Shown in pieces: positions 1 to 7,200 of a stretch of 32,272 nt of DNA. Below the pieces are notes generated by a model. It made no database searches. It was not told the DNA's origin and worked only from the letters and a program-made list of their open reading frames with translations. Within the stretch, counting starts at the first letter, position 1; every line of letters begins with the position of its first letter. The position numbers were made by a program, and so were the translations under genes. The stretch spans positions 893,262 through 925,533 of the forward strand of contig NC_014722.1 of assembly GCF_000198775.1 (NCBI RefSeq), given 5' to 3'. The DNA is from Mycetohabitans rhizoxinica HKI 454 (GTDB lineage Bacteria > Pseudomonadota > Gammaproteobacteria > Burkholderiales > Burkholderiaceae).

Positions 1-346
1 CACTTTTGGTTGCTTCAATCCACCCCCGTTTAACCATCTCGCGAACGGGGAAGCGGCCATGCAAGTCTGCCTTGCGTGCAATAGTGTCCTCTTTGTGCCG
101 AACCTTCGATAGCTGGTACTGGCCCTCTAGGTTCATCCAAAGCTCTGGCGACGTGCCCAGTGCCGCGCCCAGCGCGATGGCAGTCTCTGGAGTAATGGAA
201 CGCTTGCCGCTGATCACTTCACTGACCAAGCGTGCGTTCTTACCAATAATTTCGGCGAACTCGGCCTGCGTCCACCCACGAGCCTCAAGCTCGTCCTTCA
301 AAAATTCCCCGGGAGGAAAGACCTCGGCTGGAATACGTGCACCCAT
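1..346 (-). CDS. higA: HigA-family antitoxin, XRE helix-turn-helix (partial, runs off the left edge)
   Basis: The minus strand from the ATG at 346 reads without a stop to the window edge, giving 115 residues that begin MGARIPAEVFPPGEFLKDEL. Residues about 20-60 form an XRE helix-turn-helix (WTQAEFAEIIGK, then ISGKRSITPETA), followed by the ALGTSPELWMNLE segment typical of HigA antitoxins. The extra PVREMVKRGWIE stretch near residue 105 is found in the long HigA variants, which continue for a further domain, so the gene probably extends well beyond the window. It starts 13 bases after the upstream toxin gene, so the two are one operon. By family knowledge it neutralises the toxin and represses its own promoter. 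The C-terminus cannot be judged. Confidence 0.88.
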   Translation of the reverse strand, partial: MGARIPAEVFPPGEFLKDELEARGWTQAEFAEIIGKNARLVSEVISGKRSITPETAIALGAALGTSPELWMNLEGQYQLSKVRHKEDTIARKADLHGRFPVREMVKRGWIEATKS

Positions 347-359
347 GCTGCTCTCCGAT

Positions 360-656
360 TCAGTGATAGTCCTCGATGCTGACGACAACGACCAACTTGC
401 CCCCGCTGCGTTTCTTCAGCCGGAGGATGAGACGCCACTGGTCGTTTAACCTCATTGAATGCTCTCCGTCCCTATCTCCTTTCAGCTTCTCGAAGTGGAG
501 CGACTTCAGTGCATAGAAGTCCCGCTCGTCAGTCGCCGCGCGGATGTATTGGAGCCGTTTGCGGTAGGCCTTAACGACAGGCGCAGAAAACCCAGCCGTG
601 AACCCGGCATCGGTTTCCAAGCGGTCGTAGTCTGGGTCAGCGAACTCGATTTCCAT
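360..656 (-). CDS. higB: HigB/RelE-family toxin
   Basis: This 98-residue protein ends in VVVVSIEDYH and carries the core HFEKLKGDRDGEHSMRLNDQ, which matches the HigB/RelE-fold 'plasmid maintenance killer' family. Members are ribosome-dependent mRNA endonucleases that slow translation when released from antitoxin. The length is normal for the family (90-100 residues). The gene is first in a two-gene operon with the HigA-type antitoxin 13 bases downstream, the toxin-first order usual for HigBA. A palindrome lies just upstream (677-693) and is a likely antitoxin operator. Nothing suggests inactivation. Confidence 0.88.
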   Translation of the reverse strand: MEIEFADPDYDRLETDAGFTAGFSAPVVKAYRKRLQYIRAATDERDFYALKSLHFEKLKGDRDGEHSMRLNDQWRLILRLKKRSGGKLVVVVSIEDYH

Positions 657-676
657 TCCGATGAACTTTATACGAT

Positions 677-693
677 TTTACACCATGTGTAAA
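677..693. promoter_or_regulatory. Palindromic operator over the higBA promoter
   Basis: TTTACACCATGTGTAAA is a perfect 7-bp inverted repeat with a 3-base spacer, lying 21-37 bases upstream of the higB start. On the minus strand one arm supplies a TTTACA hexamer resembling a -35, and a TATAAA hexamer follows 15 bases later, close to the start codon. HigA-type antitoxins repress by binding such palindromes, so autoregulation is the likely role. The symmetry is seen directly; the binding is inferred. Confidence 0.6.
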
Positions 694-976
694 GATGGAT
701 GTTTGGATAAGGCATGCTCTTCGTTCCGCACATGCGCTACGCGGCGCGGGGCGTTTGCCTTGGAGGGGAACGGGGCGGTCGGCGCACGATTTATGCGACG
801 AAGAGACATTCTTGCCACAGCCCCTGCGGGATGGGTGGCTCACATGGGAAGGTGCAGCGGCGGTACACTGGGCAGCTTCTTGTGATTCTGGCACCTTAAG
901 CTAGGTTACTGAATACGAAAAGCATCTAAGCGGGACAAGGGTTTGCGAGTCGTGATCCAATCCCGGCGCAACACGT

Positions 977-1054
977 TTTCGCCGTCGCGGCCGACGACCA
1001 GCGAGAAATAGACAAGCTTCGCGCGCTTCAGCGTTACGTATGTACGGTGCGGCC
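977..1054. repeat. Degenerate repeat family, copy 1
   Basis: This stretch aligns over 78 bases with 3350-3427 at roughly 80% identity by eye, and its right half aligns with 2994-3034. No known element is recognised. The minus strand of copies 1 and 3 can be read as related short peptides (AKLVYFSLVVGRDGE versus AKLAYFALVVRCDGE), so the repeat may be a scrap of an old coding or insertion sequence. The rest of 700-1134 shows no convincing gene. Confidence 0.5.
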
Positions 1055-1134
1055 GGCGACGGCGGGATGTAGCTAAGCCTGCGCCATCACTTATCACTTA
1101 TTTGAGCCGTATGGCGTTCGGTTAGCTTGCCTAC

Positions 1135-1162
1135 ATTGTCAATGTGCGATGTGGCAGCCCCG
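1135..1162 (+). promoter_or_regulatory. Element shared upstream of both F-box genes (copy 1)
   Basis: These 28 bases align without gaps to 27438-27465, upstream of the second F-box gene: 18 positions are identical and all ten differences are transitions. The core is CGATGT. The element lies 141 bases before the F-box start here, against 60 bases at the other locus. It may be a promoter-proximal regulatory site or duplicated upstream sequence retained from gene duplication; no sigma-factor consensus is evident. Confidence 0.4.
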
Positions 1163-1302
1163 CTTGTTGAGTTAACGTTGCTTTATCCGCCGGCAACCTA
1201 GCTTTCGCTGTTCATCGCTGTGCTAATCTGCCCGTTTTTCGCTAGCCTGCTGCGCAGCAGCGCTTTGCGCTGCGTGTGTCTCATTTTTTGCCGAGCTTGT
1301 GA

Positions 1303-2679
1303 ATGGATTTTGATCTAAATGCCGCTTTGAACGACTACCCAGCCTACGTTTGTGCATTGGAGTCGTGTCCGCAGCCTGCCGCGTCGGCCACCCCGCCGAC
1401 ACTGAAACCGGCAAGCGGTGAGCTGGCGAACCCATTGACCAGCCGGCCCACGACATATCATGACCTGCCGCCCGAGCTGATTCAGCAAATCGGTGACTAT
1501 GTGCCCGTTCAAGACGTGGAGAATTTTTCAGCAGTCGATCGTCGTACCTATCATGCGATGCAAACCAGGCGGTTAGTCTACAGTTACTGGCAGCGAGCCA
1601 ACCAAGCCGTAAGTCTCGCGTCAGTCAACCAGCTGCTCAATGAAATGGATGGCACGCTCGCCGATCCGGTGCAGCACGTCGAGCCGCTTGACGCGTTGCG
1701 CCAGCGTCTGCAAGCGTTGCCGGAGGCCGAGCAAGGCGAGGCGTTTAAGCGATTGTTCGCAGCCGCGCAGCGCATTCCGAAGCATGGGTTACAAATACAA
1801 AAGGCGCTGATGCTGATGTTTCGTTATTTGCCTTGGTCTCAGCGCCTTGAAGTATTTGACTTCGCTCACGCTTTAGTGGCACAGCGCGAGCCTGAGCAGG
1901 ACAATGTTTGGCCGGCACTGGCGATTGGGTTGATCGATTTCAACATTAGCTCACCGGAGTTCATCGAGCGTTATCAGGCGCTCTCGGCGCGGCTGCCGTC
2001 GTTGAACGTGTCTGAGCAAGCGGAGCTGATTTCGGTCTTGGTCGGGCTACTGGGGCATTTGCATTCGGGTAGGGCACACCCGAGTCAATCCGCGCAGTAC
2101 GCGTTTTTGTGCGAACAGGCTCTACGCCTTCCACCCTCTTATCAGGGTGTGGCAGTTGGCGCGTTGGCGGAGATCATATGGGTCTTGCCTAAAACGGAGC
2201 AGCCTGTGCGCTACGCGCAAATGCGCGACTTAGCTTTATCGCTGCCAGACGAGCAGTGGGGAATCGCATTGCGCCATTTGCCTACGGCGGGAATTGAGGC
2301 GTTGCCGCTTGACCAACATGCACAGGAATTGGCCTTGTTCGAGCGCCATTTGGCGCGTGTGCCAGCGGCGCAGCGTGAGGGGGCGGCGCTCGGCTTGCTC
2401 TCTAGTATTCGTTATCTGGATGAGGCGCTGTCGCAGCGAGTATGGCCGCAAGGGTTGGCTTTAATCAATGGCAGGGGCGAAGCGGCGTTATTGCGTCTGC
2501 TCACCGGGCTTGATACATATTCTGTGTTCGTGACCATTAACGATCGCAAATTGCTATTCGCCAAGGCTCAGGTCATCGAGTTTATGGAGGTCAATCGTTT
2601 CTCTGAAGCGGCCCGTGCACGCATCCTAGACAGTGTTCGAAATTGGAACTTTCCATGGCTCAGGCATGAGCCATCTTAA
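1303..2679 (+). CDS. F-box domain protein with helical repeats, candidate host-directed effector
   Basis: The 458-residue protein has no signal peptide or membrane segment. Residues 53-95 match an F-box (YHDLPPELIQQIGDYV, then FSAVDRRTYHAM), a eukaryotic module that binds SKP1 in SCF ubiquitin ligases. From about residue 130 the protein contains repeated helical units of the form LPxxxQxxAxxxL (for example RLPPSYQGVAVGALAEII, SLPDEQWGIALRHLP, RVPAAQREGAALGLL). The first ten residues, MDFDLNAALN, are nearly identical in the paralogue at 27525-28880, which supports this start and may mark a secretion leader. Bacterial F-box proteins of known function are type III or IV effectors (Ralstonia GALA, Legionella). 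An effector role is inferred, and no secretion genes lie in the window. The flanks are toxin-antitoxin and repeat debris. Confidence 0.8.
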   Translation: MDFDLNAALNDYPAYVCALESCPQPAASATPPTLKPASGELANPLTSRPTTYHDLPPELIQQIGDYVPVQDVENFSAVDRRTYHAMQTRRLVYSYWQRANQAVSLASVNQLLNEMDGTLADPVQHVEPLDALRQRLQALPEAEQGEAFKRLFAAAQRIPKHGLQIQKALMLMFRYLPWSQRLEVFDFAHALVAQREPEQDNVWPALAIGLIDFNISSPEFIERYQALSARLPSLNVSEQAELISVLVGLLGHLHSGRAHPSQSAQYAFLCEQALRLPPSYQGVAVGALAEIIWVLPKTEQPVRYAQMRDLALSLPDEQWGIALRHLPTAGIEALPLDQHAQELALFERHLARVPAAQREGAALGLLSSIRYLDEALSQRVWPQGLALINGRGEAALLRLLTGLDTYSVFVTINDRKLLFAKAQVIEFMEVNRFSEAARARILDSVRNWNFPWLRHEPS

Positions 2680-2928
2680 CGGAGGCGGCGCGCAGAGTGG
2701 GTTATGGCGATCGGCTCATCAGCGCCCTTATACAGACCCTCCCGTGTCAGGCCCGCATCGCGGGCAACTTGTGTCATACCGCGCGCGGGCAATCACGCCA
2801 AGTGCTTGGGCAATGAATGTCGGATCATCGCCGCCTTCTAGAAGGCATGCCTCAAAATATTCGGCGATATCTTCTTCGGTCTTCAGATGCTCGGCCGAAT
2901 CCCATGGCCGGGTCTTGATTTTTTCCAT
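2676..2928 (-). pseudogene. Broken addiction-module antidote protein
   Basis: From the ATG at 2928 the minus strand encodes MEKIKTRPWDSAEHLKTEED and continues to FIAQALGVIARAR, the N-terminal half of the HigA-like 'probable addiction module antidote' family. Around 2777-2783 one base is missing: reading shifts from ARYDTS to the expected GMTQVARDAGLTREGLYK in another frame. After LYK the similarity ends and the shifted frame stops at 2676, overlapping the stop of the F-box gene. The helix-turn-helix is therefore disrupted and the C-terminus lost. The gene began 3 bases after the matching toxin remnant at 2932. Confidence 0.7.
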
Positions 2929-2931
2929 CTT

Positions 2932-2993
2932 TCACTCTGTATTAAGGCAGTTCAACATCCGATGCGCGGCTTTAATGTCCACAGCTTGAAGAG
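2932..2993 (-). pseudogene. C-terminal scrap of a RelE-like addiction-module toxin
   Basis: Only the last 20 or so codons remain, reading LQAVDIKAAHRMLNCLNTE before the stop at 2932. This resembles the C-terminal '...QQADIKAA...' helix of addiction-module killer proteins, the partners of the antidote family next door. The 3-base gap to the antidote start is normal for such pairs. The upstream part of the gene is replaced at 2994 by a copy of the degenerate repeat seen at 977 and 3350. The match is short, so the call rests mainly on position. Confidence 0.5.
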
Positions 2994-3034
2994 AAGCTCC
3001 GCGCGCTTCAAGGTTACGTGTGCGCGGTGAGACC
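2994..3034. repeat. Degenerate repeat family, copy 2 (partial)
   Basis: It aligns with the right half of copies 1 and 3 (core CGCGCTTCAAGGTTACGTG). The boundary coincides with the point at which the toxin remnant loses similarity, which suggests that the repeat, or the element carrying it, cut the toxin gene. The sequence 3035-3349 holds no gene I can support. Confidence 0.45.
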
Positions 3035-3349
3035 AGAGACAGTGGATTGCGGCAAGCACCAGTCGTGATGTAAATTGCACACGACCATCTCAAGTCGGAG
3101 CGACCCGTAAAAGCCATCCCTGAGGAAACGATATAACCTCAAGCCGATTGGAAGAAGGCCCTGAAGAACGCGCGTCGGTGGGCGATGGATGCGAACGGGG
3201 AGGCGAATTGATTCCTCGCGCCGAATGTCGCGGCGTTCACAGTTTTTCCGAACCCAAACCAGCGCCAACATTCGGATTCTCGGACGACTGGCGAAAAAGT
3301 CTAGTTGAACGGCCGACCCTGCCCACCTTACCGAGGAGAACGACCCTAA

Positions 3350-3427
3350 TTTCGCCGTCGCAGCGGACGACCAGCGCGAAATAGGCAAGCTTAGCGTACT
3401 CCAGAGCTACGCGTGTGCGGTACGGCC
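3350..3427. repeat. Degenerate repeat family, copy 3
   Basis: It aligns across 78 bases with 977-1054 at about 80% identity. On the plus strand both copies close an open frame with a similar tail (SPSQRTTSAK here, SPSRPTTSEK in copy 1). Between here and 3600 I see no further gene. Confidence 0.5.
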
Positions 3428-3599
3428 GAATTGGTCCATCCTCGTGTCTAACTTGATTCAAAAACGCCCTTCAAACCCGCGTCTGAGGGTGCTTAAGCAA
3501 TGAGCAGCAAGTTAGAGGAATTCCTGTAACTCACTGATTGTAAAAAGCAATGCATCTTCAAGCTGCGCAGCTTTGCCGACGTCACGCTCCAGTAGCGGC

Positions 3600-4349
3600 C
3601 TACAGGTAGAACATTCGATCTTCGTCACTTTTAGCCGGGGGCTGAGCGCCCTCGGCCGGCGCCCGCTCCTCATAGAACGCGAGCACAGCCTCGAGTACCT
3701 GGTCCGGCTCGTCAATCACCTGCATCAACTCGACGTCGTGCGGGCCGATCAGTCCCATTGGCTCAAGCGAGTCGCGGAACCAGTCCAGCAGACCTTTCCA
3801 AAACGTGGAACCGACCAGGATGATCGGCACATGGCGCGATTTTTTCGTTTGGATCAGGGTCAACACTTCCGCGAGCTCGTCGAGCGTGCCGAAGCCGCCT
3901 GGCATCACGATCACCGCGTCGGAATTTTTCACGAACGTAACCTTGCGGGTGAAGAAATGCCTGAAGCGCAGCGAGATGTCCTGGTACGGGTTGCCGCTTT
4001 GCTCATGCGGCAACTCGATGTTCAGCCCGACCGAAGGCGCCTTGCCCGCGTGCGCGCCTTTGTTGGCGGCTTCCATGATGCCGGGGCCGCCGCCGGAGAT
4101 CACTGCAAAGCCGGCATCAGACAGCTTGCGGGCAATCTGCGTGGCGAGCTTGTAGTACGGCGAGTTCGGCTTGAGCCGGGCAGAGCCGTAGAGGCTGACG
4201 GCCGGGCGGATTTCCGACAGGTACTCGGTCGCCTCGATAAACTCTGCCATAATCGTGAACATCTGCCACGATGCGCGGGCCTTCTTGGCTGTCGCGCGCT
4301 CTTGATCTGCGAGTGAACGCAGACTCGGAATCACTTTTCTCTTGGTCAT
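3600..4349 (-). CDS. LOG-family (TIGR00730) nucleotide 5'-monophosphate phosphoribohydrolase-like protein
   Basis: The 249-residue Rossmann-fold protein carries GGGPGIMEAANKGA and the signature PGGFGTLDELAEVLT, the PGGxGTxxE motif of LOG/YgdH-type enzymes. These release the base from nucleoside monophosphates; older annotations wrongly call them lysine decarboxylases. The N-terminal 50-60 residues (from MTKRKVIPSL) extend beyond the compact plant LOG, as in many proteobacterial members. I chose the ATG at 4349 because the only longer alternative is a TTG at 4379 inside polA. The start codon faces the polA start with a single base between them. The substrate is unknown. Confidence 0.85.
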   Translation of the reverse strand: MTKRKVIPSLRSLADQERATAKKARASWQMFTIMAEFIEATEYLSEIRPAVSLYGSARLKPNSPYYKLATQIARKLSDAGFAVISGGGPGIMEAANKGAHAGKAPSVGLNIELPHEQSGNPYQDISLRFRHFFTRKVTFVKNSDAVIVMPGGFGTLDELAEVLTLIQTKKSRHVPIILVGSTFWKGLLDWFRDSLEPMGLIGPHDVELMQVIDEPDQVLEAVLAFYEERAPAEGAQPPAKSDEDRMFYL

Positions 4350-4350
4350 A

Positions 4351-7125
4351 ATGCTTGAAAATCGAAACCTCGAAGGCAAGACCCTGCTATTGGTCGATGG
4401 TTCGAGCTATTTATACCGGGCCTACCATGCGATGCCGGATTTGCGCGGGCCGGACGGTGGCCCGACCGGTGCGCTGTACGGTCTCATCAACATGATGAGG
4501 CGATTGCGTCGCGACATTCCCGCAGAGTATAGCGCGTGCGTGTTCGATGCCAAGGGCAAGACGTTTCGCGATGACTGGTATGCGGACTACAAGGCGCATC
4601 GTCCGCCGATGCCCGAGGACTTGGCCCGACAGATCGAGCCGATCCACGTCGCGGTGCGCGCGCTCGGCTGGCCGCTGTTGATGATCGAGCGCGTGGAGGC
4701 CGACGACGTGATCGGCACGCTGGCGGTGCGCGCCGCGCAGGCCGGCATGAACGTGGTGGTGTCCACGGGCGATAAGGACCTCGCGCAACTGGTGAACGAG
4801 CGCGTCACGCTAATCAATACGATGACCAACGAGCGGCTCGATCGCGACGGCGTGATCGCGAAGTTCGGCGTGCCTCCCGAGCGTATCGTCGACTATCTGA
4901 CGTTGATCGGCGATACCGTCGACAACGTGCCGGGCGTGGACAAGTGCGGACCGAAGACCGCGCTCAAATGGCTCGCGCAGTATCAGACGCTGGACGGCAT
5001 CATTGAGCACGCGAACGATATCAAGGGCGCGGTCGGCGACAACCTGCGTCGTGCGCTCGCGTTCCTGCCCACCGCGCGCCGACTCGTCACCGTGCATACC
5101 GAATGCGACCTGTCCCCGCAAGTGCAGTCCATCGCCACGTCGCTGCAGGCACGGGCAGAAGCCAAGGATGAATTGCGCGACATTTATTTGCGGCACGGCT
5201 TCAAGACGTGGTTGCGCGAGCTTGACAGCGAGGCCGGGCCCGATACGTTCACGGCCACGGCCGACGGTGGGGTCGCGCTCGGCCCGGGCGCGGTCGAGCC
5301 GGCGCCGGCAACCGACATCGAGCGGCAGTACGAAACCGTCAACGCATGGGAGCAGTTCGAGCGGTGGCTGGCGGTGATCGAGGCGGCGCCCCTCACGTCG
5401 TTTGACACCGAGACTACGTCGCTGGACCCGATGCGCGCGCGTATTGTCGGCGTATCGTTTGCGACCGAGCCCGGGCGCGCCGCCTATGTCCCGCTCGCGC
5501 ACCGCGGGCCGGATCACCCGGTGCAACTGCCGCGCGACGAGGTGCTCGCGCGGCTCAAGCCGTGGCTGGAGAGCCCCGCGCACAAGAAGGTGGGCCAGCA
5601 TCTAAAGTATGATGCACAGGTCTTGGCGAGTCATGGCATCACGCTGGCCGGCATTGAGCATGATACGCTGCTCGAATCGTATGTGCTCGAATCACACCGT
5701 CCGCACGACATGGACAATCTTGCGACGCGGCACCTCGGCGTAAAGACGATCAAGTACGAGGACGTCGCCGGCAAGGGCGCGGCGCAAATCGGCTTCGACG
5801 AGGTCTCGGTGGACGTGGCCACCGAATATTCCGCCGAGGATGCCGATATCACGTTGCGGTTGCATCAGGTGCTGTATCCGCAGATCCAGGTCGAGAAAGG
5901 GTTAGATTACGTTTATCGATCAATCGAGCTGCCGACGGCGCGCGTACTGCAGATCATCGAGCGCAACGGCGTGCTGATCGATAAGGACCGGCTCGTTGCG
6001 CAGAGCAACGAGCTTGGCATCCGGATGCTGGAGTTGCAGGCCGAGGCGTACGCACTAGCTGGCGGCGAGTTCAATTTGAATTCGCCGAAGCAGATCGGCG
6101 AGATCTTCTTCCAGCAGTTGCAGTTGCCGGTGGTCAAGAAGACCCCGTCAGGCGCGCCGTCCACCGACGAGGACGTATTGCAGAAGCTTGCCGAGGACTA
6201 TCCGCTGCCGAAGGTGTTGCTCGACTACCGTGCGTTGACCAAGCTTAAGTCGACCTATACGGACAAGCTGCCGAAGATGATCAACCCGGACACCGGCCGC
6301 GTGCATACCAACTATGCCCAGGCGGTGGCCGTGACCGGGCGGCTTGCGTCTAATGATCCGAATCTGCAGAACATCCCGGTTCGCACGCCGGAAGGGCGGC
6401 GCATCCGCGAAGCGTTCATCGCACCGCCGGGCAGCAGCATCGTCTCGGCCGACTACTCGCAGATCGAGCTGCGTATCATGGCGCACATCTCGGGCGACGC
6501 GTCGCTGATGGCAGCCTTCGAGCACGGCGAAGATGTGCACCGCGCGACCGCGTCGGAAATCTTCGGCGTGACGCGGCAGGAGGTCACGAGCGAGCAGCGG
6601 CGCATCGCAAAAGTCATCAATTTCGGCTTGATCTATGGGATGAGCGCGTTTGGCCTTGCATCGAATCTGGGCATTGCGCGCGACGCGGCCAAACTCTATA
6701 TCGACCGCTATTTTGCTCGTTACCCGGGGGTCGCGCGGTATATGGACGAGACGCGGATGGAGGCGAAGTCGTGCGGTTTCGTCCAGACCGTGTTTGGTCG
6801 CCGGCTGTGGCTGCCGGAGATCAACGGCGGCAATGGTCCGCGCCGTCAGGCCGCCGAGCGCGCCGCGATTAACGCGCCGATGCAAGGGACCGCGGCCGAT
6901 TTGATCAAGCTGTCAATGATCACCGTGCAGGATTGGATCGAGCGCGCGCGCGTGAAGTCGCGATTGATCATGCAGGTCCACGACGAACTGGTGCTAGAGG
7001 TGCCCGACGATGAATTGGAGATCATCCGCGCCAAGGTGCCCGAACTGATGTGTTCGGTCGCCCAGCTCAACGTGCCGCTAGTCGCCGAATTGGGCACGGG
7101 CGCCAACTGGGAGGAAGCGCATTGA
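4351..7125 (+). CDS. polA: DNA polymerase I
   Basis: This 924-residue protein has the normal length and domain order. Residues 1-300 are the 5' nuclease (LLLVDGSSYLYRAYHAMPDL, ADDVIGTLA, STGDKDLAQLV). A 3'-5' exonuclease domain follows and keeps the DxE pair (SFDTETTSLD), so proofreading is probably active. The polymerase has motif A (SADYSQIELRIMAHISGD), motif B (RRIAKVINFGLIYGMSAFG) and motif C (QVHDELVLEV). The enzyme replaces Okazaki primers and fills repair gaps. The start at 4351 (MLENRNLEG) is preferred over an in-frame upstream codon at 4342. No strong ribosome-binding site precedes it, and its promoter must lie inside the divergent LOG gene. Confidence 0.97.
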   Translation: MLENRNLEGKTLLLVDGSSYLYRAYHAMPDLRGPDGGPTGALYGLINMMRRLRRDIPAEYSACVFDAKGKTFRDDWYADYKAHRPPMPEDLARQIEPIHVAVRALGWPLLMIERVEADDVIGTLAVRAAQAGMNVVVSTGDKDLAQLVNERVTLINTMTNERLDRDGVIAKFGVPPERIVDYLTLIGDTVDNVPGVDKCGPKTALKWLAQYQTLDGIIEHANDIKGAVGDNLRRALAFLPTARRLVTVHTECDLSPQVQSIATSLQARAEAKDELRDIYLRHGFKTWLRELDSEAGPDTFTATADGGVALGPGAVEPAPATDIERQYETVNAWEQFERWLAVIEAAPLTSFDTETTSLDPMRARIVGVSFATEPGRAAYVPLAHRGPDHPVQLPRDEVLARLKPWLESPAHKKVGQHLKYDAQVLASHGITLAGIEHDTLLESYVLESHRPHDMDNLATRHLGVKTIKYEDVAGKGAAQIGFDEVSVDVATEYSAEDADITLRLHQVLYPQIQVEKGLDYVYRSIELPTARVLQIIERNGVLIDKDRLVAQSNELGIRMLELQAEAYALAGGEFNLNSPKQIGEIFFQQLQLPVVKKTPSGAPSTDEDVLQKLAEDYPLPKVLLDYRALTKLKSTYTDKLPKMINPDTGRVHTNYAQAVAVTGRLASNDPNLQNIPVRTPEGRRIREAFIAPPGSSIVSADYSQIELRIMAHISGDASLMAAFEHGEDVHRATASEIFGVTRQEVTSEQRRIAKVINFGLIYGMSAFGLASNLGIARDAAKLYIDRYFARYPGVARYMDETRMEAKSCGFVQTVFGRRLWLPEINGGNGPRRQAAERAAINAPMQGTAADLIKLSMITVQDWIERARVKSRLIMQVHDELVLEVPDDELEIIRAKVPELMCSVAQLNVPLVAELGTGANWEEAH

Positions 7126-7200
7126 CGCCGGGTGGTCCGGCGTTGACAGCGGAACGCGGGTGACGGTTAACGAGGGGGATCGGAATGCATCGGATCAATT

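Noticed and set aside
6..449. 147-codon rightward open frame at the left edge
   Set aside because: It lies antisense to the higA and higB frames, which have clear family motifs and operon layout.
906..1097. 63-codon leftward open frame
   Set aside because: No family is recognised and it coincides with a degenerate repeat, so I treat it as repeat sequence rather than a gene.
1200..1302. hrpII box upstream of the first F-box gene
   Set aside because: TTCG and TTCA occur, but none are spaced by 16 bases from a second TTCG.
3014..3388. 124-codon leftward open frame
   Set aside because: Its translation has no recognisable domain and it runs across two repeat copies.
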